From positions 949,972 through 1,013,971 of the forward strand of contig JACSVZ010000004.1 of NCBI GenBank assembly GCA_014706295.1: a stretch of DNA of 64,000 nt, in the 5' to 3' direction. A program made the position numbers and the translations under genes. Position 1 is the stretch's first letter, and every line of letters begins with the position of its first letter. Source of the DNA: Lycocorax pyrrhopterus obiensis (taxonomy: Eukaryota; Chordata; Aves; Passeriformes; Paradisaeidae). This document shows, one piece after another, positions 1-10,800 of this stretch. The notes below the pieces were generated by a model. It worked only from the letters and a program-made list of their open reading frames with translations, had not been told where the DNA came from and ran no database searches.

Positions 1-81
1 ACCTATCAGCAGCGCTTGTGTTCCCTAGGAATTGTTTGGAGTCTGCCCAGAGTATCCCAGGAGCAAAGGAAGCATCCATAC

Positions 82-3000
82 CTCTCTCCAAACAGCTTCA
101 AGGCCATGAGGGAGAACATGAGGAGGCTGAACATGAAGAGCAGGAAGACGTAGGTGATCTCTGGCAGCGTGTTGCGGATGCTGCGGAAGGCCCTCCGGAT
201 CTGCCAGGGACAAGGGAAGTGTTCAGTGGCAATGTGGCACCCCTTTTTCCCCTCACGATCCCATCTGGATCAGACCCCTAAACTGGGGTGCAAGAGCCCC
301 AGGCCTTTCCTCCTCGTTCTCCAGGAGGAATCCTAGAAGGAAAGACCCTAGCTACACGTCACAGTGACCTCAAGAGCCAAGGGAGAGAGACTCAGGGCAC
401 TGCTGAGATGTTCTTGCTGCAGGGAACCAGTCAGGGACAAAAATCCATCACTCCAGGCCACAAAAAACATGCTCTGAGCCCAAATGTTGAACTGCTCCCT
501 CCCCAAGGCCTCCACACCGCAGTTTATTCATTTGTAAGTCAGGACGACACCAGCCTTGGGCAGCAGGACAAAGATCTCCCCACGATGTGAGGAATCAGAG
601 TCCAAATCTGGACTATACATTTGAGAACAGCGTGACACTTGTTTACCCAGGAGACTTCCAGAAATCAGTAACCTGGTGGCTGACTCAGGGAGAAACACAG
701 GTTTTTTTTCTGTGGTACAGTGTGAATCCACTCTTTTGTCCACCTCTTATTATTGCTTCAGGCCTCTTCTGAAACAAACCTGCTCTCACAGGACCCTCAA
801 TTCTGCCATAAAACCTTTCTGCTAAATCCCCTGGATCATGGAAAGCAGCAGGCTGTCTGAAAAAAAAGCACTCTGGACATCCCACCAGATCTTTTCCTTA
901 CCTGGCGACTCTCTGCAAAGTTGATGAGGAAGATGGGCCTCACAATCCTTGACCATCGGATGCTCCTCACATCATATAGCTTGAGGACCCCATATATGGC
1001 CAGGTCTGTCAGGGATAACTGTAGGAAAAAGAAAGAAAACTCCCAGAAGTAATGCTGGAATGTGTCTAGATAGTGAACAGTGTTTGCTGATACAGGAGAG
1101 GTACACACATGACAGGTTTGTCAGAGCTGCTTGGTTTGGCCATGGCTCATGTATGCCAGGTCTGGGATCCCAGGAAAGCAACAGGAGGGCAAAAAAAACC
1201 ACCTCCCCCGGGCCCAACTCACCAGGATTGCCACCATGATGCAGATGTTCTTGGTGTCCTTCCAGAACACGTTGTGCAGGGTGACTTTGGCAAAGTGTGT
1301 CAGCCGGCCGAGGAACACCAGGAGGCACAACACCTCCAGCACTGACGTGGCCTGCAGAGAGAGCAGGGCTCAGCACAACCAGGAGCAACAATACTCCTTT
1401 TTGCACAATAAAAAACAGGCAGAGCAATAGTTTCAGGCTTCCTTTTGTGGAATTGCCTGCCACAGGCAGGTTAAAGCCAGCAAGTCTGTGTTTGCTTAGG
1501 ATTCAAGGAGTACATCTTTCCCAATCACACTGGTGCAGGACAAATAAAGGCTGCAGAAAAGTCTGGCCTAAAGTAAAACTTGGCTTCTACTTTCACACAT
1601 GACAACTGGACTCGAGTCCCAAAGAAGGCTGGAATTGCTCTCAGAGATGGAGAACAGCAGCATGGCTTTGTCCACAGTCACACGGGCCATTCTGATGGCC
1701 ACAACAGCTCCTACAGTCCCTGGCCAGCTCGTGTGCCCTTTTTGCCCCCGTTTCAAACAAATCACAGAATTATAAAATCACAGAATCATTTGGGTTGGAG
1801 GGGATTTTACGGATCATCTTGTTTCAACCCCTGCCATGGACAGGGACACCTTCCACTATCCCAGGGTGCTCCAAGCCCCATCCAATCTGGCCTCGGACAC
1901 TTCCAGAGATGGGGCAGCCACAGCTTCTCTGGGTAACCTTCTCTGGACAACCTGTACCACGGCCTCACCACCCTCACAGGGAAGGATTCCTTCCTAATAT
2001 CCCATGTAACCCTGCTCTCTGGCAGTGGGAAGCTGTTCCCCCTTGTCCAGGCATGCCAGGCCCTTGAAAAGAATCTCTCTCCATCTTTATTGTGGGCTCC
2101 CTTCAGGTACTGGAAGGCTGCAATTAGGTCACTCCAAAGCTTCTCCAGGCTGAACAATCCCAATTCTCTCAGCCCTTCCTCACAGCAGAGCTGCTCCATC
2201 CCTCTGATCAACTTGGTGGCCTCCTCTGGACTCATTCCAACTTTCCATATCCTTCCTGTGCTGGGGACCGAGGGCTGGATGCAGGACTCCAAGTGGGGTC
2301 TCACCAGAGCAGAGCATCAAAGATACCACAAAAACATCAGCATCCATTGTCTCCCAGCACCTCTGACAACCACTTTGAAGCAAGAAGCCCTTGCTGGCTC
2401 CAGCAGCTGCATTTGCTGCTCCTACACCACAAACTCACCAGGAAGGGGAGCGGATACACAGCAGGTTCCTCAAACAGGGCAAGGGACAGGTTAAGGAAGA
2501 TGAAGAAGTAGGTGGCTGTTCGCATCATCCAGTGGTTATAGAGGCGATAAAGCCTGGAGCAAGAAGGCACAGGCACCATAAATAAAGACTTCAGGGCACA
2601 TCCCAGGGCATCACCAAATGCATCCTGGAAGAACAGCACTTGCTGTCCCAAACAAACATTTTTGTCAGCCAGGAATTTGGCAATTTGTTTCCAAATCAGT
2701 CTCAGAACTGATGGATGCTATACTGCCTTTCAGTGAAGGGTTAAATAGCCAAGTATTTATTATATAATATAATATTTGTTATAGTAAAGAAAACGTAACT
2801 GTGCAGCCCCCTGGTTCTGCCACTCCAGCACCTTCCACAGAGCTGAGGGCTGACCAAACCTCCCAAACTCTTCATTCCCACAGAGGCTTGGAAGATTTTA
2901 CATTATTTTTTTCCCCCTCCAGCAAGACACAACTTTTTAATGTCATTCCCCATCTTCAACATACAGATGTGCTGAGCTCTGTTTTAAGCATTTCAGCTTA

Positions 3001-3361
3001 AGTACAATTTTTGGCACCCCACCCATCCACCTTTCTTAGCACCACAGACTTTTTTTTGGCTGTTGCTGCTTGACCACGGGTGTGGTTGGCTCTCCACAGG
3101 TGTGGTTGGGACGGGGAGCGCATCTCTCCTTACCTGACAGCCTCCGGGGAGGTCTTAAAAGGAATATTCCTGTTGTACTGCGCATCGGAGACAAACGCTG
3201 CTGCCAGCAGGAGATTCTGGGGAAAACACAGGGGGAAACACAAGCCAGTGTGTGAGAGCTTCGGGGAAACTCTGCGGAGTCACTGAGGGGAGGGAGAAGG
3301 GGGCAAGGGTGCCTCGGGGACTCGCGGGGCGAGGCGGTACCTGCGCTGCCGCCTCGGCCAT
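82..3361 (-). CDS. TPCN3: Two-pore cation channel, TPC3-like (5' six coding exons; continues left of window)
   Basis: Spliced coding exons on the minus strand, in transcription order: 3361-3341, 3216-3134, 2553-2439, 1351-1223, 1018-902 and 200-82. All junctions are GT-AG and phases agree (0, 2, 0, 0, 0, 2), giving about 194 residues. The start is MAEAAAQ. Exon 3 holds S1 (TYFFIFLNLSLALFEEPAV), with the FEEPA motif typical of TPC S1. Exon 4 holds S2 (VLEVLCLLVFLG) and the start of S3. Exon 5 holds the end of S3 and an arginine-bearing S4 (RSIRWSRIVRPIFLINF). Exon 6 holds the S4-S5 linker, LPEI and S5 (YVFLLFMFSLLMFSLMALKL). This is the first six-transmembrane domain of a TPC, an endolysosomal or plasma-membrane Na+/Ca2+ channel. 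The pore and second domain lie outside the window. TPC3 rather than TPC1 or TPC2 is inferred from segments differing from remembered TPC1/TPC2 and from its neighbours. No lesion is seen. Confidence 0.82.
201..901 (-). other. TPCN3 intron 5, no recognised element
   Basis: This intron is bounded by a minus-strand donor (GT at 901-900) and acceptor (AG at 202-201). It contains short open frames but no conserved protein, repeat or RNA gene that I can recognise. The neighbouring introns at 1019-1222 and 2554-3133 are similar, except for an AT-rich stretch around 2756-2790. Confidence 0.6.
1761..2325 (-). mobile_element. CR1 LINE 3'-end fragment, antisense
   Basis: The minus strand reads as a typical avian CR1 3' part. 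It includes the stretch meaning 'gatgatccgtaaaatcccctcc' in sense orientation and ends in degenerate octamers (atcacagaat at 1761 and 1777 on the plus strand). Its 5' limit near 2325 is approximate. It sits in the TPCN3 intron between exons 3 and 4 (1352-2438); the rest of that intron shows nothing I can name. The open frames here are element remnants. Confidence 0.85.
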
Positions 3362-3489
3362 GGCGCGGGCAGACGCGGCGCCTCGCCCGCCCCGCCGCCT
3401 TTAACGGGGCCGGTCCCGCCCCCGCGGCGGCGGAAGCGGGAGGCGGTGCCGGGCTCGGGCTCGGGCTCGGGCTCGGGAGCGGGGCCGGG
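3362..3489. promoter_or_regulatory. Bidirectional CpG-rich promoter between TPCN3 and MTLN
   Basis: Only 128 bp separate the divergent start codons of TPCN3 (minus, 3361) and MTLN (plus, 3490). The interval is very GC- and CpG-rich. It contains CCCGCCCC/CCGCCCCC-type GC boxes (near 3386-3396 and 3416-3425), a CGGAAG ETS-like core near 3431, and four tandem GGGCTC hexamers at 3451-3474. No TATA box is evident. This layout is that of a shared CpG-island promoter. Transcription start sites cannot be placed from sequence alone. Confidence 0.7.
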
Positions 3490-3666
3490 ATGGTGCTGGA
3501 GGCGCTGCGGCCGCGGGCCGTGCGCTGGGCGCTGCTCGCCGCCTTCGCGGCCGGAGTGGTGGTGGGCTGGCAGGCGGGCCGGGCGCGCCGCCGCTTCCTG
3601 CGCTGGCGGCAGCGATACCTCCAGCGCCGCCTCGCCGCCGCACAGGAGCAGCTGGAAGCGGCCTGA
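3490..3666 (+). CDS. MTLN: Mitoregulin, mitochondrial inner-membrane micropeptide (58 aa)
   Basis: This is an uninterrupted 58-codon frame from ATG at 3490 to TGA at 3664-3666. It starts MVLEALRPRAVRW, then has one hydrophobic helix (ALLAAFAAGVVVGWQAG, about residues 14-30), then a strongly basic segment (RARRRFLRWRQRYLQRRL), and ends in a short amphipathic tail (AAAQEQLEAA). The family pattern is clear: human mitoregulin has 56 residues, a helix ending in GWQA, an RRR motif, a W-R pair, and a tail of the LAATQKKL type. Mitoregulin sits in the inner mitochondrial membrane, where it is reported to support respiratory complexes and fatty-acid oxidation. Its position next to NPHP1 matches human 2q13. 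A polyadenylation signal lies at 4243-4248. The N-terminus differs from the human one, but this is the only upstream ATG in frame and it follows a GC-rich leader. Confidence 0.9.
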   Translation: MVLEALRPRAVRWALLAAFAAGVVVGWQAGRARRRFLRWRQRYLQRRLAAAQEQLEAA

Positions 3667-3773
3667 GCGCCGGGAGCCGCAGCCGGGCTGCCCCTGGCCC
3701 TGGCAGCGGGCTCCGAGTGGCTCCCCGGCGGCCTCGGTGGGCGCTGCCTCAGCCGCTGGAAAAGGGTGAAGCG

Positions 3774-3918
3774 CTGCTGGGGAAGGACAGCATCCGTGGA
3801 ATAGCACGACTTCTGGGGAAGGACGGCATCCCTGGAATTGCAGTGCTGCCGGAGAGGACGGCATCCCTGGAATTGCGGTGCTGCTGGAGAGGACGGCATC
3901 CGTGGAATAGCAGGACTT
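3774..3918. repeat. Minisatellite of about 35-36 bp, four copies, in the probable MTLN 3' UTR
   Basis: Four units carry the core GGACGGCATCC with downstream TGGAAT. The CATC positions (3791, 3827, 3862, 3897) are 36, 35 and 35 bp apart. The block begins about 110 bp after the MTLN stop codon and lies before its polyadenylation signal, so it is likely transcribed. It explains the overlapping open frames seen here on both strands. Confidence 0.8.
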
Positions 3919-4004
3919 CTCTTCTGCCCTTCACAAAGCAAGGTCCCAAACTGTGTCAGGCTAACTTAACAAAGAACTGAGGATATGGAAGCAACGATAC
4001 TAAA

Positions 4005-4164
4005 CCTGGAATGGACTGCTCAGGGAGGTTTGGAGTCCCCATCCCTGGAGGTGTTCAAGGAACAAGTGGACATGGCACTTAGTGCTCTGGGCTGGGTGAC
4101 AAGGTGGGGATCGGGCACGGGTTGCACTCGATGATCTTTTCCAACCTCAGTGATTCTGTGATTT
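4005..4164 (+). mobile_element. CR1 LINE 3'-end fragment
   Basis: The plus strand has the usual CR1 3' path: 'ggactgctcagggaggt', 'ggagtccccatccctggagg', then 'gatgatcttttccaacctca', ending in a gtgattctgtgatt tail. It lies between the MTLN minisatellite and the polyadenylation signal, so it probably belongs to the MTLN 3' UTR. Confidence 0.85.
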
Positions 4165-4242
4165 CCATATTCCAGAGGGTTGTCTGCATTTGTCCAGCTC
4201 TAAGCCTGCCACTCTGCCCTTGCCAGGAAGCGCTGCCGACAC

Positions 4243-4248
4243 AATAAA
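4243..4248 (+). terminator. Polyadenylation signal AATAAA, probable MTLN 3' end
   Basis: This is a canonical AATAAA 577 bp after the MTLN stop and about 640 bp before the NPHP1 start codon. A second AATAAA-like match occurs near 4292-4297. Which one is used cannot be decided here. Confidence 0.5.
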
Positions 4249-4305
4249 CTAGTAAAAGTCATCACACGGTGTTCCTAGGCGTTTATTTCTGGAATAAATG
4301 TGAAA

Positions 4306-4324
4306 ACGTGCCTTACGGGCACGT
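4306..4324. other. Short perfect inverted repeat containing an E-box
   Basis: ACGTGCC, a five-base loop TTACG, then GGCACGT. The right arm continues into CACGTG (4320-4325). It lies in the intergenic stretch 4249-4890 between MTLN and NPHP1. The rest of that stretch shows only a CR1 tip and then a CpG-rich promoter-like region. Its function is unknown. Confidence 0.35.
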
Positions 4325-4647
4325 GTAGCAAGTCCCGTTATGGATGTGCGTGGGGACAATTAAGTGGTGAAAGAGCTCATGTGTTGGCTGGGTAAACGAG
4401 CAAGTAAAATGAAGGAGTTAGAATTCCTCCAGGCACTTTGGATAAGGAATTGTGAAGGTCGCTGTAGCAAATTTCTTCTTCCCATTGTGAGTGAACTCCA
4501 GGAGAAGGAGTGCTTGGGAATTCACTGCAGGCGGCTGGTTTTCAAAGGTATTACGGAGTTCTAAAAGCTCTGGGGGAGAAAAGGCACTGCCCAGCGCCCT
4601 TTAAGGCTTGACCTTAATCTTGGGAGTTCTTTCCCAAACTTAACGAT

Positions 4648-4702
4648 TCTTCCATCAACTGGATGGTCTCCAGAGGTGCCTTCCAACCCCAACTATTCTG
4701 TG
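4648..4702 (+). mobile_element. CR1 LINE 3' tip
   Basis: A short remnant with the CR1 terminal pattern: 'ggatggtctccagaggtgcc', 'ttccaaccccaactattctg', then gtgag. It lies just upstream of the NPHP1 CpG-rich 5' region. Confidence 0.75.
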
Positions 4703-4740
4703 AGTCCATTACCGGGATCACAAAACGCCAAATCGTTTGT

Positions 4741-4890
4741 CCGCAGATGAGTGGTGCCGGGGCTGCTCGGTGCGGAGGACGTTTCAGAGCTCTGGTGCCG
4801 CCGGGGCCGCGTGTCGGGTACGGAGCGCTGCCGGCTCCGCCCCGGTCCCGTCATCCGGCGGCGCCGGGGCTGTCCCGTTGCCCGGTGACG
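4741..4890 (+). promoter_or_regulatory. CpG-rich NPHP1 5' region
   Basis: The base composition turns sharply GC- and CpG-rich just after the CR1 tip and stays so through exon 2 (about 5180). That marks a CpG-island promoter for NPHP1. There is no TATA box; the transcription start is not determined. Confidence 0.55.
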
Positions 4891-7800
4891 ATGTCGGAGC
4901 GGCGGGCGCGGGGGCCGCTGCAGCGGGTGCAGCGCCGGAGCCGGGAGCTGCGGGCGCAGGTAGCGGGACTGCACCGGAGCTGTACCGGGGCAGGTACCGG
5001 GGCTGTACCGGGACCGTGCCGGGGATGTACCAGGGCCGGTACCGGTGCCGGTACCGGGTGTCTCGCCTCCCACCCCCGGCCCCTGACCGCCCCCGGCCCC
5101 TGTTGCAGGTGGAGGCGCTGCGGGCGGAGAGCGCGCTGCAGCCCCCGGGCAGCGGGAGGCCCTTCGGCTGAGGTGAGGGGGATCCCGACCCCATCCCGAA
5201 CGCTATCCCACCCCATCCCGAACGCCATCCCTCGCTCCCACCGCCCGGGCCCTGCCCTCACCCTCCCCTCTCGTACCTCTATGCCTTTCGTACTGTTCGT
5301 TCCCTCTCTGCCTTTCCTCTCTTCTCTTAATTGTACAGCTCTCTCCCTGCCCCTTTCACTCCTGTTTTCCAGATTGGCTCTTTCCCAGCCCTCTGGGCCT
5401 GAGGAAAGTCTGGAGAAAGGAAGACTGAGAGGGGATCTCAGCAATCCGTATAAGTATCTCCAAGGCAGGTGCCAAGGGGATGGTGCCAGGCTCCTTCCGG
5501 TGATGCCCAGCAGCAGGATGAGGAGCAATGGCCATAAACTAAAACACAAGATACACCTCAAAGGAGGGAGAATGGCAGAGAACAGGAACAGCTGCCCAGA
5601 GATGGTGTGGAGTCTCCCTCTCTGGAGACATCCCAAACCCACCTGGATGTGTTCCCTTGTCACCTGCTCTGGGTGATCCTGCCTGGGCAGTGGGGGTTGG
5701 ACTGGATGATCTCCAGAGGTCTATTCCAACCCCAGCCATTCTGGGATTCTGACAAATGCTGCTGTTTGGGCTTGGAGTTCTCAACCCGCAGGGACACGCA
5801 GCACCTAAAATGACACCTTCCAGTCATCAGGTGTGCTTTGGGTCAGAATTTTAAGAGAATACCATCTGCCTGTCTTGCTTTCAATGCAGATGTACGCAGC
5901 TGAAGAAATTGGTGGAGGAGAATATCAATGCTCTCCATGCTTTGAAAAAAGTAAGTATGGAGATTGATTTGTAATTTTCTCCAAAATTCACCACAGAGAG
6001 CATTTAAAGAACACCAACCTTCCATTTTAAATGCCTCAGGACAAGAGCAATGCCCAGCACTGCATGGTCCCTGCTTGTCATCTCTCCAATTTATACTTTT
6101 TATATCTATTTATATGATTTAAAAACTCATTTTAATGCTTTCTTTTGTCCAAGTCCTGCACTTAAAATCTTTGATAAAATATTTTTCAACCCAATGCATT
6201 CTTTGGAAGCAGAGAATGCAATTTGAAACTTAACACAGAATTTCACCTTGTCAGAGTGAAAGGGTAAGAAAATTGTCATTAAAGAGGGAGTGGCAGCAGC
6301 CCAGGAAGGGGAAAGCTTGTAAGGCGTGTCTGGAAAACTAAATTTATAGGGGAACTTTTGATTCTTTGAGCAGTTTATTGGAGAACTTTGATTCTTTGGG
6401 GCATTTGTTGGGTTCTCTGTCAGGCTGACGAGCCCGCGCCAGTGGGGAATTACAGCCAGAGGAAGGAAGAGGAAGAAAAGCTGTTGCTGAAACTCTCGCA
6501 GCAGCTGCAGAAACTCCTTCTTGTCTTGGATCAGGATAACGTGACAAAGAATTATCCAGGGTGAGTAGCTTAAACACACAAATGCAACCTGTTTTTTTAA
6601 AGGATGGCTGGAATGGACCTTGAAAATCATTATCTCACCCCCTTTATTAGCTGAAAAATAACAGAAGGATAGAAAAAGAAGTGCTCACGAGAGAAGTAAT
6701 TTATGACTTGCTGAGATTTTCTCAGGGTGCTGGATAATGGCTGGAATATGAGGTTTGGACGAGTTTCTTCAGGACAGAAAGTAAAACACAGGAATGAAAA
6801 CCTGTGTCTGGATAAAGTCCTTGCGGAAGCTTGACAGCATTTCAAAAAGTTTTGTGGAAATGATAATAAAGAAGTTTGATTTGTTTTGGGTAGGGATGAG
6901 GAACACCAGAAAGGTCCTCATGCAGAAGATGGAAATGAAGAAGAGGAGGAGAGTGAAGATGAAGAAAGTGAGGAGGAAGACACTGAAGAAGAAGATGAGG
7001 AGAAGTTGTTGGATGATCCAAATGTTAGAGAATGTGTTGCTGTTGGAAACTTTGATGCCAGCAGGAAGGGGATCTCACATTTGTGGTAACTCTCTCTCTG
7101 TAAAGGGTTTTACTGCAGATCACTCTGAATGAAACAGTAACTGTAATGAATCCTATGCTTATGGGATTTAGCCAGTTGTGGGATCTGGAGAGAAATTGGA
7201 GTGAGGTCCTTTTTAATTTAAATATTTGGTTGTTTTTTGTCTCTGTCTCTCCTCCGATGCCAAAGAAAGGTGAAATCCTGCTCATACATGACAAGAAGGC
7301 GGATGGCTGGTGGGTAGCGAAAATTCCAAGGGGGGAGAGAGGCCTCGTTCCCAGGACCTACCTTGCGGTTGGTGTGCTGCAACCTCTGTCCTAATCTCAC
7401 CTCTGTTCTTTTATGTAGATTAATGATCCTATAATCTGCATAAAATAGGTCACAATGCATGGTGTTGTTGGAAATAATGCAGTTATTTGGAAATAACTCC
7501 ATGCTTTTATCCATGGGGATGGAGATACCCATCAAAAGCACCATTTCCGTGCCTTGTGAAGTTGTGGCCAGAGAAGTTTCTTGAATATAAAAGTCAGAAT
7601 CTTTGTCACTAAAGGTCAACTCTGAAGACCCCAAGCTGCTTGGATTAATTTGGGCTTTTAATAATTTATCTGAAATGGGAGTCCATGTAAATGTGTTTTC
7701 TGCATCACAGACAGGAAATCTTCTATTATGGACTTATTTAACTTATTCTAAACTTACATGAACATGGGCTGTGGTTGGAGAAGGCATTTTTAAGAACAGA

Positions 7801-10800
7801 ACTGGGAAGAAATCAATCGTTTACCATTTTAAATCTGAATTCCAGGTTCCTAAGGAAGAGGAAGAAAGCCAGGAGGAGTCAGAAGAACACATAGAAGTGG
7901 TAGATGAAACAGCAGATGGAACTGAAATTAAAAAAAGGTGAATGGAGTGTCTCAGATATGGTTATGAAGCTGCTGCTATTTGAAAACAGACCAATATTTA
8001 GTGGTTAAACTTTTGTTCACTTGAGGATTTATTATAAATCCCTCTATTTTTCTTCCAGAACAGATTCCCACTGGAGTGCTGTCCGAGCCATCACAGAGGT
8101 AGGTGCCCCTATTACAGAGGAGCTTCACCTGCCATAATCTTCATTGTTTTGTAGACAAGCTGTGCCTTTTCCCAAACACTGTGTCTCATATCACAGACCA
8201 TTGTTCTTTATTAACATCTGTGTTTTGGGAGTCTTTGGTAGCAAGAAATGCCACAGAAATGCTTCAGAGGAGGTGACTGAGATCCCAAGTTTCTGGTTTT
8301 AAACAAAGCTGTAAATTAGGATGAAATTTGCTGTTAAATAGCAGGAACAACAATATCGTTTTTTCTTTCTTTTTACTAGAATGACACCGTGGAGGTACTG
8401 ACCACCATAGGGGCAGTTCCTGCAGGATTCCGCCCATCCATGCTGTTCCAGCTCTTGGAGGAAGGTAAGGATTTCTCCTGGCAGGATTCTCAGGTGTCTG
8501 TGGTGGTTTTCTCACCCTGGTCACCAGCCTGTTGGACTAAAATCAGTATTGCTTAATTTTAATTGGGTATTTGGCTATATTTGACCCATCAAATAATGTA
8601 TAAAAGAAATTTTTTCCCTTAAATTTCAATTTATCAATATGAAATCCTGACAAATTTCCTCACAATTTTAAAGATTTTCCTCTTTGGAAGATCCTTCCTG
8701 TTGACAGTGCAGGAAGTGATGATTTTTTTTTTTTATTTTAATCTTCCTTTTTCTTAAAGGTCTTTTGGAGTCTCTTCGCTAGATATATTAAGACATCTCA
8801 TGTTTTGTTAGTCTTTCTATTTAAAGCTGTTTCATCTCTTTTTTTAAATTAAATTATTGTGCTTTTGGGATTAAATACTTCAGAACACTTACAAATAGTA
8901 AACAGTGCTCATGGGAGATAATACCATAGTTTTGTTTAGTCAAATATTCAACTGGACCTGAATTTTGGGTGTTGTCCATTTTGGGGCAATAAAGATCATT
9001 TTAAAAATGAAAAGTTTTTAAATTTCCTCTTGTTGTAGGTGAAGAGTTTCGAGCAAGTTGTTATTTGCAGCCTGAGCTTACTCCATCCCAGCTGGCTTTC
9101 AAAGACTTGGTGTGGAACTCTGAGAGAAATACTGTGAGTATTGCTGCTAAGGGGGCTCTGATGCCTTTGGGTTTGGGAAGTGTCAGGATCTCTGGATGGG
9201 AATTGCTGGCAGGAATTTATATTGGTGGGTGAATATTGCTGGGAAACACGTGGCAGATTTCCATGTCAATCCAGACTCCTTAGCCAGTAATGTTACCACA
9301 TCCTACTCTCCAAAAATCAGCCTAAATTGTCATGTTGTATTTCTTTTAAGAGTCACTGAAGTTTGTGGGTTGCTTCCCTATCTGTGGTGAAGCAGTGGGT
9401 GACTTGTGTGAAGTTTTAAGCTGATGGACACGAACTTAATTTGCCTTCTTTCCATTTGGCTAACAAGTATGTCTTAATTTGCACCATTTCTGGAATATTT
9501 CTTCTGCTGGGACCTTCTGTCTGTCCCACTGAAACATCCTAAGGGCAGAGCTAAAGGCTGGTGAAGAAATCCTGCTGCTGCTACCACTGCACAGGGGCTG
9601 TGGTTGGGAGAATCACCTCAGTCCATAAACACAAAATGAGACCACGTTCAGAGGGCCTTTAGGTTTACTCCTCCTTCTGCTGTATTTCAGATCCATCCTA
9701 GACCCACCAGAGTGTCCCTGATTGTCACCTTATGCAGCTGCAAGATGATCCCTCCCCCTGGAACCGGCGTGCGGGTCCTCAGCCGGCATGTCCGGCTCTG
9801 CCTCTTTGACGGCAGCCGGGTAAGGAACGTGTCTGCTTCCCAAAAAAGGACTGGAGGAGGTTTGGAACTTCCAGAATCCTTCAGGTTTTGGTTCCTCTGG
9901 TAGGCAGCTCCTCCAGCTGTCTCACTCAGAGAGAGACACACAACCTGCCTCCCAAGCTGCTTAATTTATGTTCAGATGAGTCTGGTTTGAGCCCACTCAC
10001 CCAGAAAAACAGAATTTAATGATAAAACAGGCCAGACTGCATTGATGGGCATTGGGCATGGCGAGGCAGGCACACTCAGCCCTGCTTCCCACCCTTGGTA
10101 CTCCGCAAAGCACTTGATCCCTCCCTTTTTCTGCCTTTGGTTTCTCCCCTTCTGCTTCCCTCCCGTGGTAAGTCAGGTGCAGCCCCGGAATGCCCCTGAG
10201 CAGCGTGAGGTGAGCCAGGGAGCTGCTCCTGACTCAGGGTGGCAGTCACACCCGGCCCCTGGGGCTCAGGGCTGTACCGGGCGGCCCTGGGAGGGGCTGG
10301 GGCGGGAGCTCCATTGCTCTGAGTCCCTAATTTCGGGTCCCCGCCTGCCATTGTGCCTCCTGGCTCTTTGTGTTCCTGGAGATGAGTGTTTCCCAGGCTG
10401 ATCTGTCTCCTGGGATGGGCCTGGGAGCAGCTGGGTCGGGGTCAGATTCCTCCACATGCCATTGATGCTCTTCTCCTTTGTGTGTGTGCAGAGCAGCTTT
10501 TTTAAAAACATAACTTTGATTATCCAGCAGTTTTCTTCCAGATGTCTTTGTTGTGTGCAGTGTTGGATCCATCTGGGATAACCCTGCATTTTCTGAAAGC
10601 AGCGGGGCTTTCCAGAAAACTTGCTTTATCTTTTTTCCCCACCTTAGGTGCTGAGTAACATTCACACAGTGAGAGCTACGTGGCTGCCTAAAAGTCCTCA
10701 AACATGGACCTTTTCTCCAAGGGTAGGTATTAAAGGTAGGTAACAGCCACTGGCTGTTTACAGCTTCTTCCTTCAGTGTCACCGAAGTGTTCCTTGGGGC

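Larger units (their letters stand above)
4891..6560 (+). other. NPHP1: NPHP1 exons 1-4: N-terminal coiled-coil module
   Basis: Exon 1 encodes [16 protein letters not shown] and ends after 23 codons, exactly as in human NPHP1. Exon 3 encodes [20 protein letters not shown]. Exon 4 encodes [20 protein letters not shown] and then a leucine/glutamine heptad stretch ([19 protein letters not shown]). The heptad pattern supports a coiled coil used for self-association and partner binding. Exon 2 reads [14 protein letters not shown] and then loses frame. Confidence 0.85.

Noticed and set aside
1807..2304. Minus-strand frame of 165 codons
   Set aside because: It lies wholly within a CR1 fragment; it is element-derived and not a host gene.
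3036..3941. Long minus-strand frame of about 300 codons across the CpG island
   Set aside because: It runs antisense through MTLN and the minisatellite with low-complexity P/S/R-rich translation, and shows no family match. GC-rich DNA lacks stop codons by chance.
4663..5676. Plus-strand frame of 337 codons over NPHP1 exons 1-2
   Set aside because: It begins in a CR1 remnant and reads through introns. The NPHP1 start at 4891 and the splice sites explain the real coding parts.
6609..6641. Possible CR1 tip (ggctggaatggaccttgaaa)
   Set aside because: It is only about 30 bp with no octamer tail or flanking CR1 sequence, too short to call.
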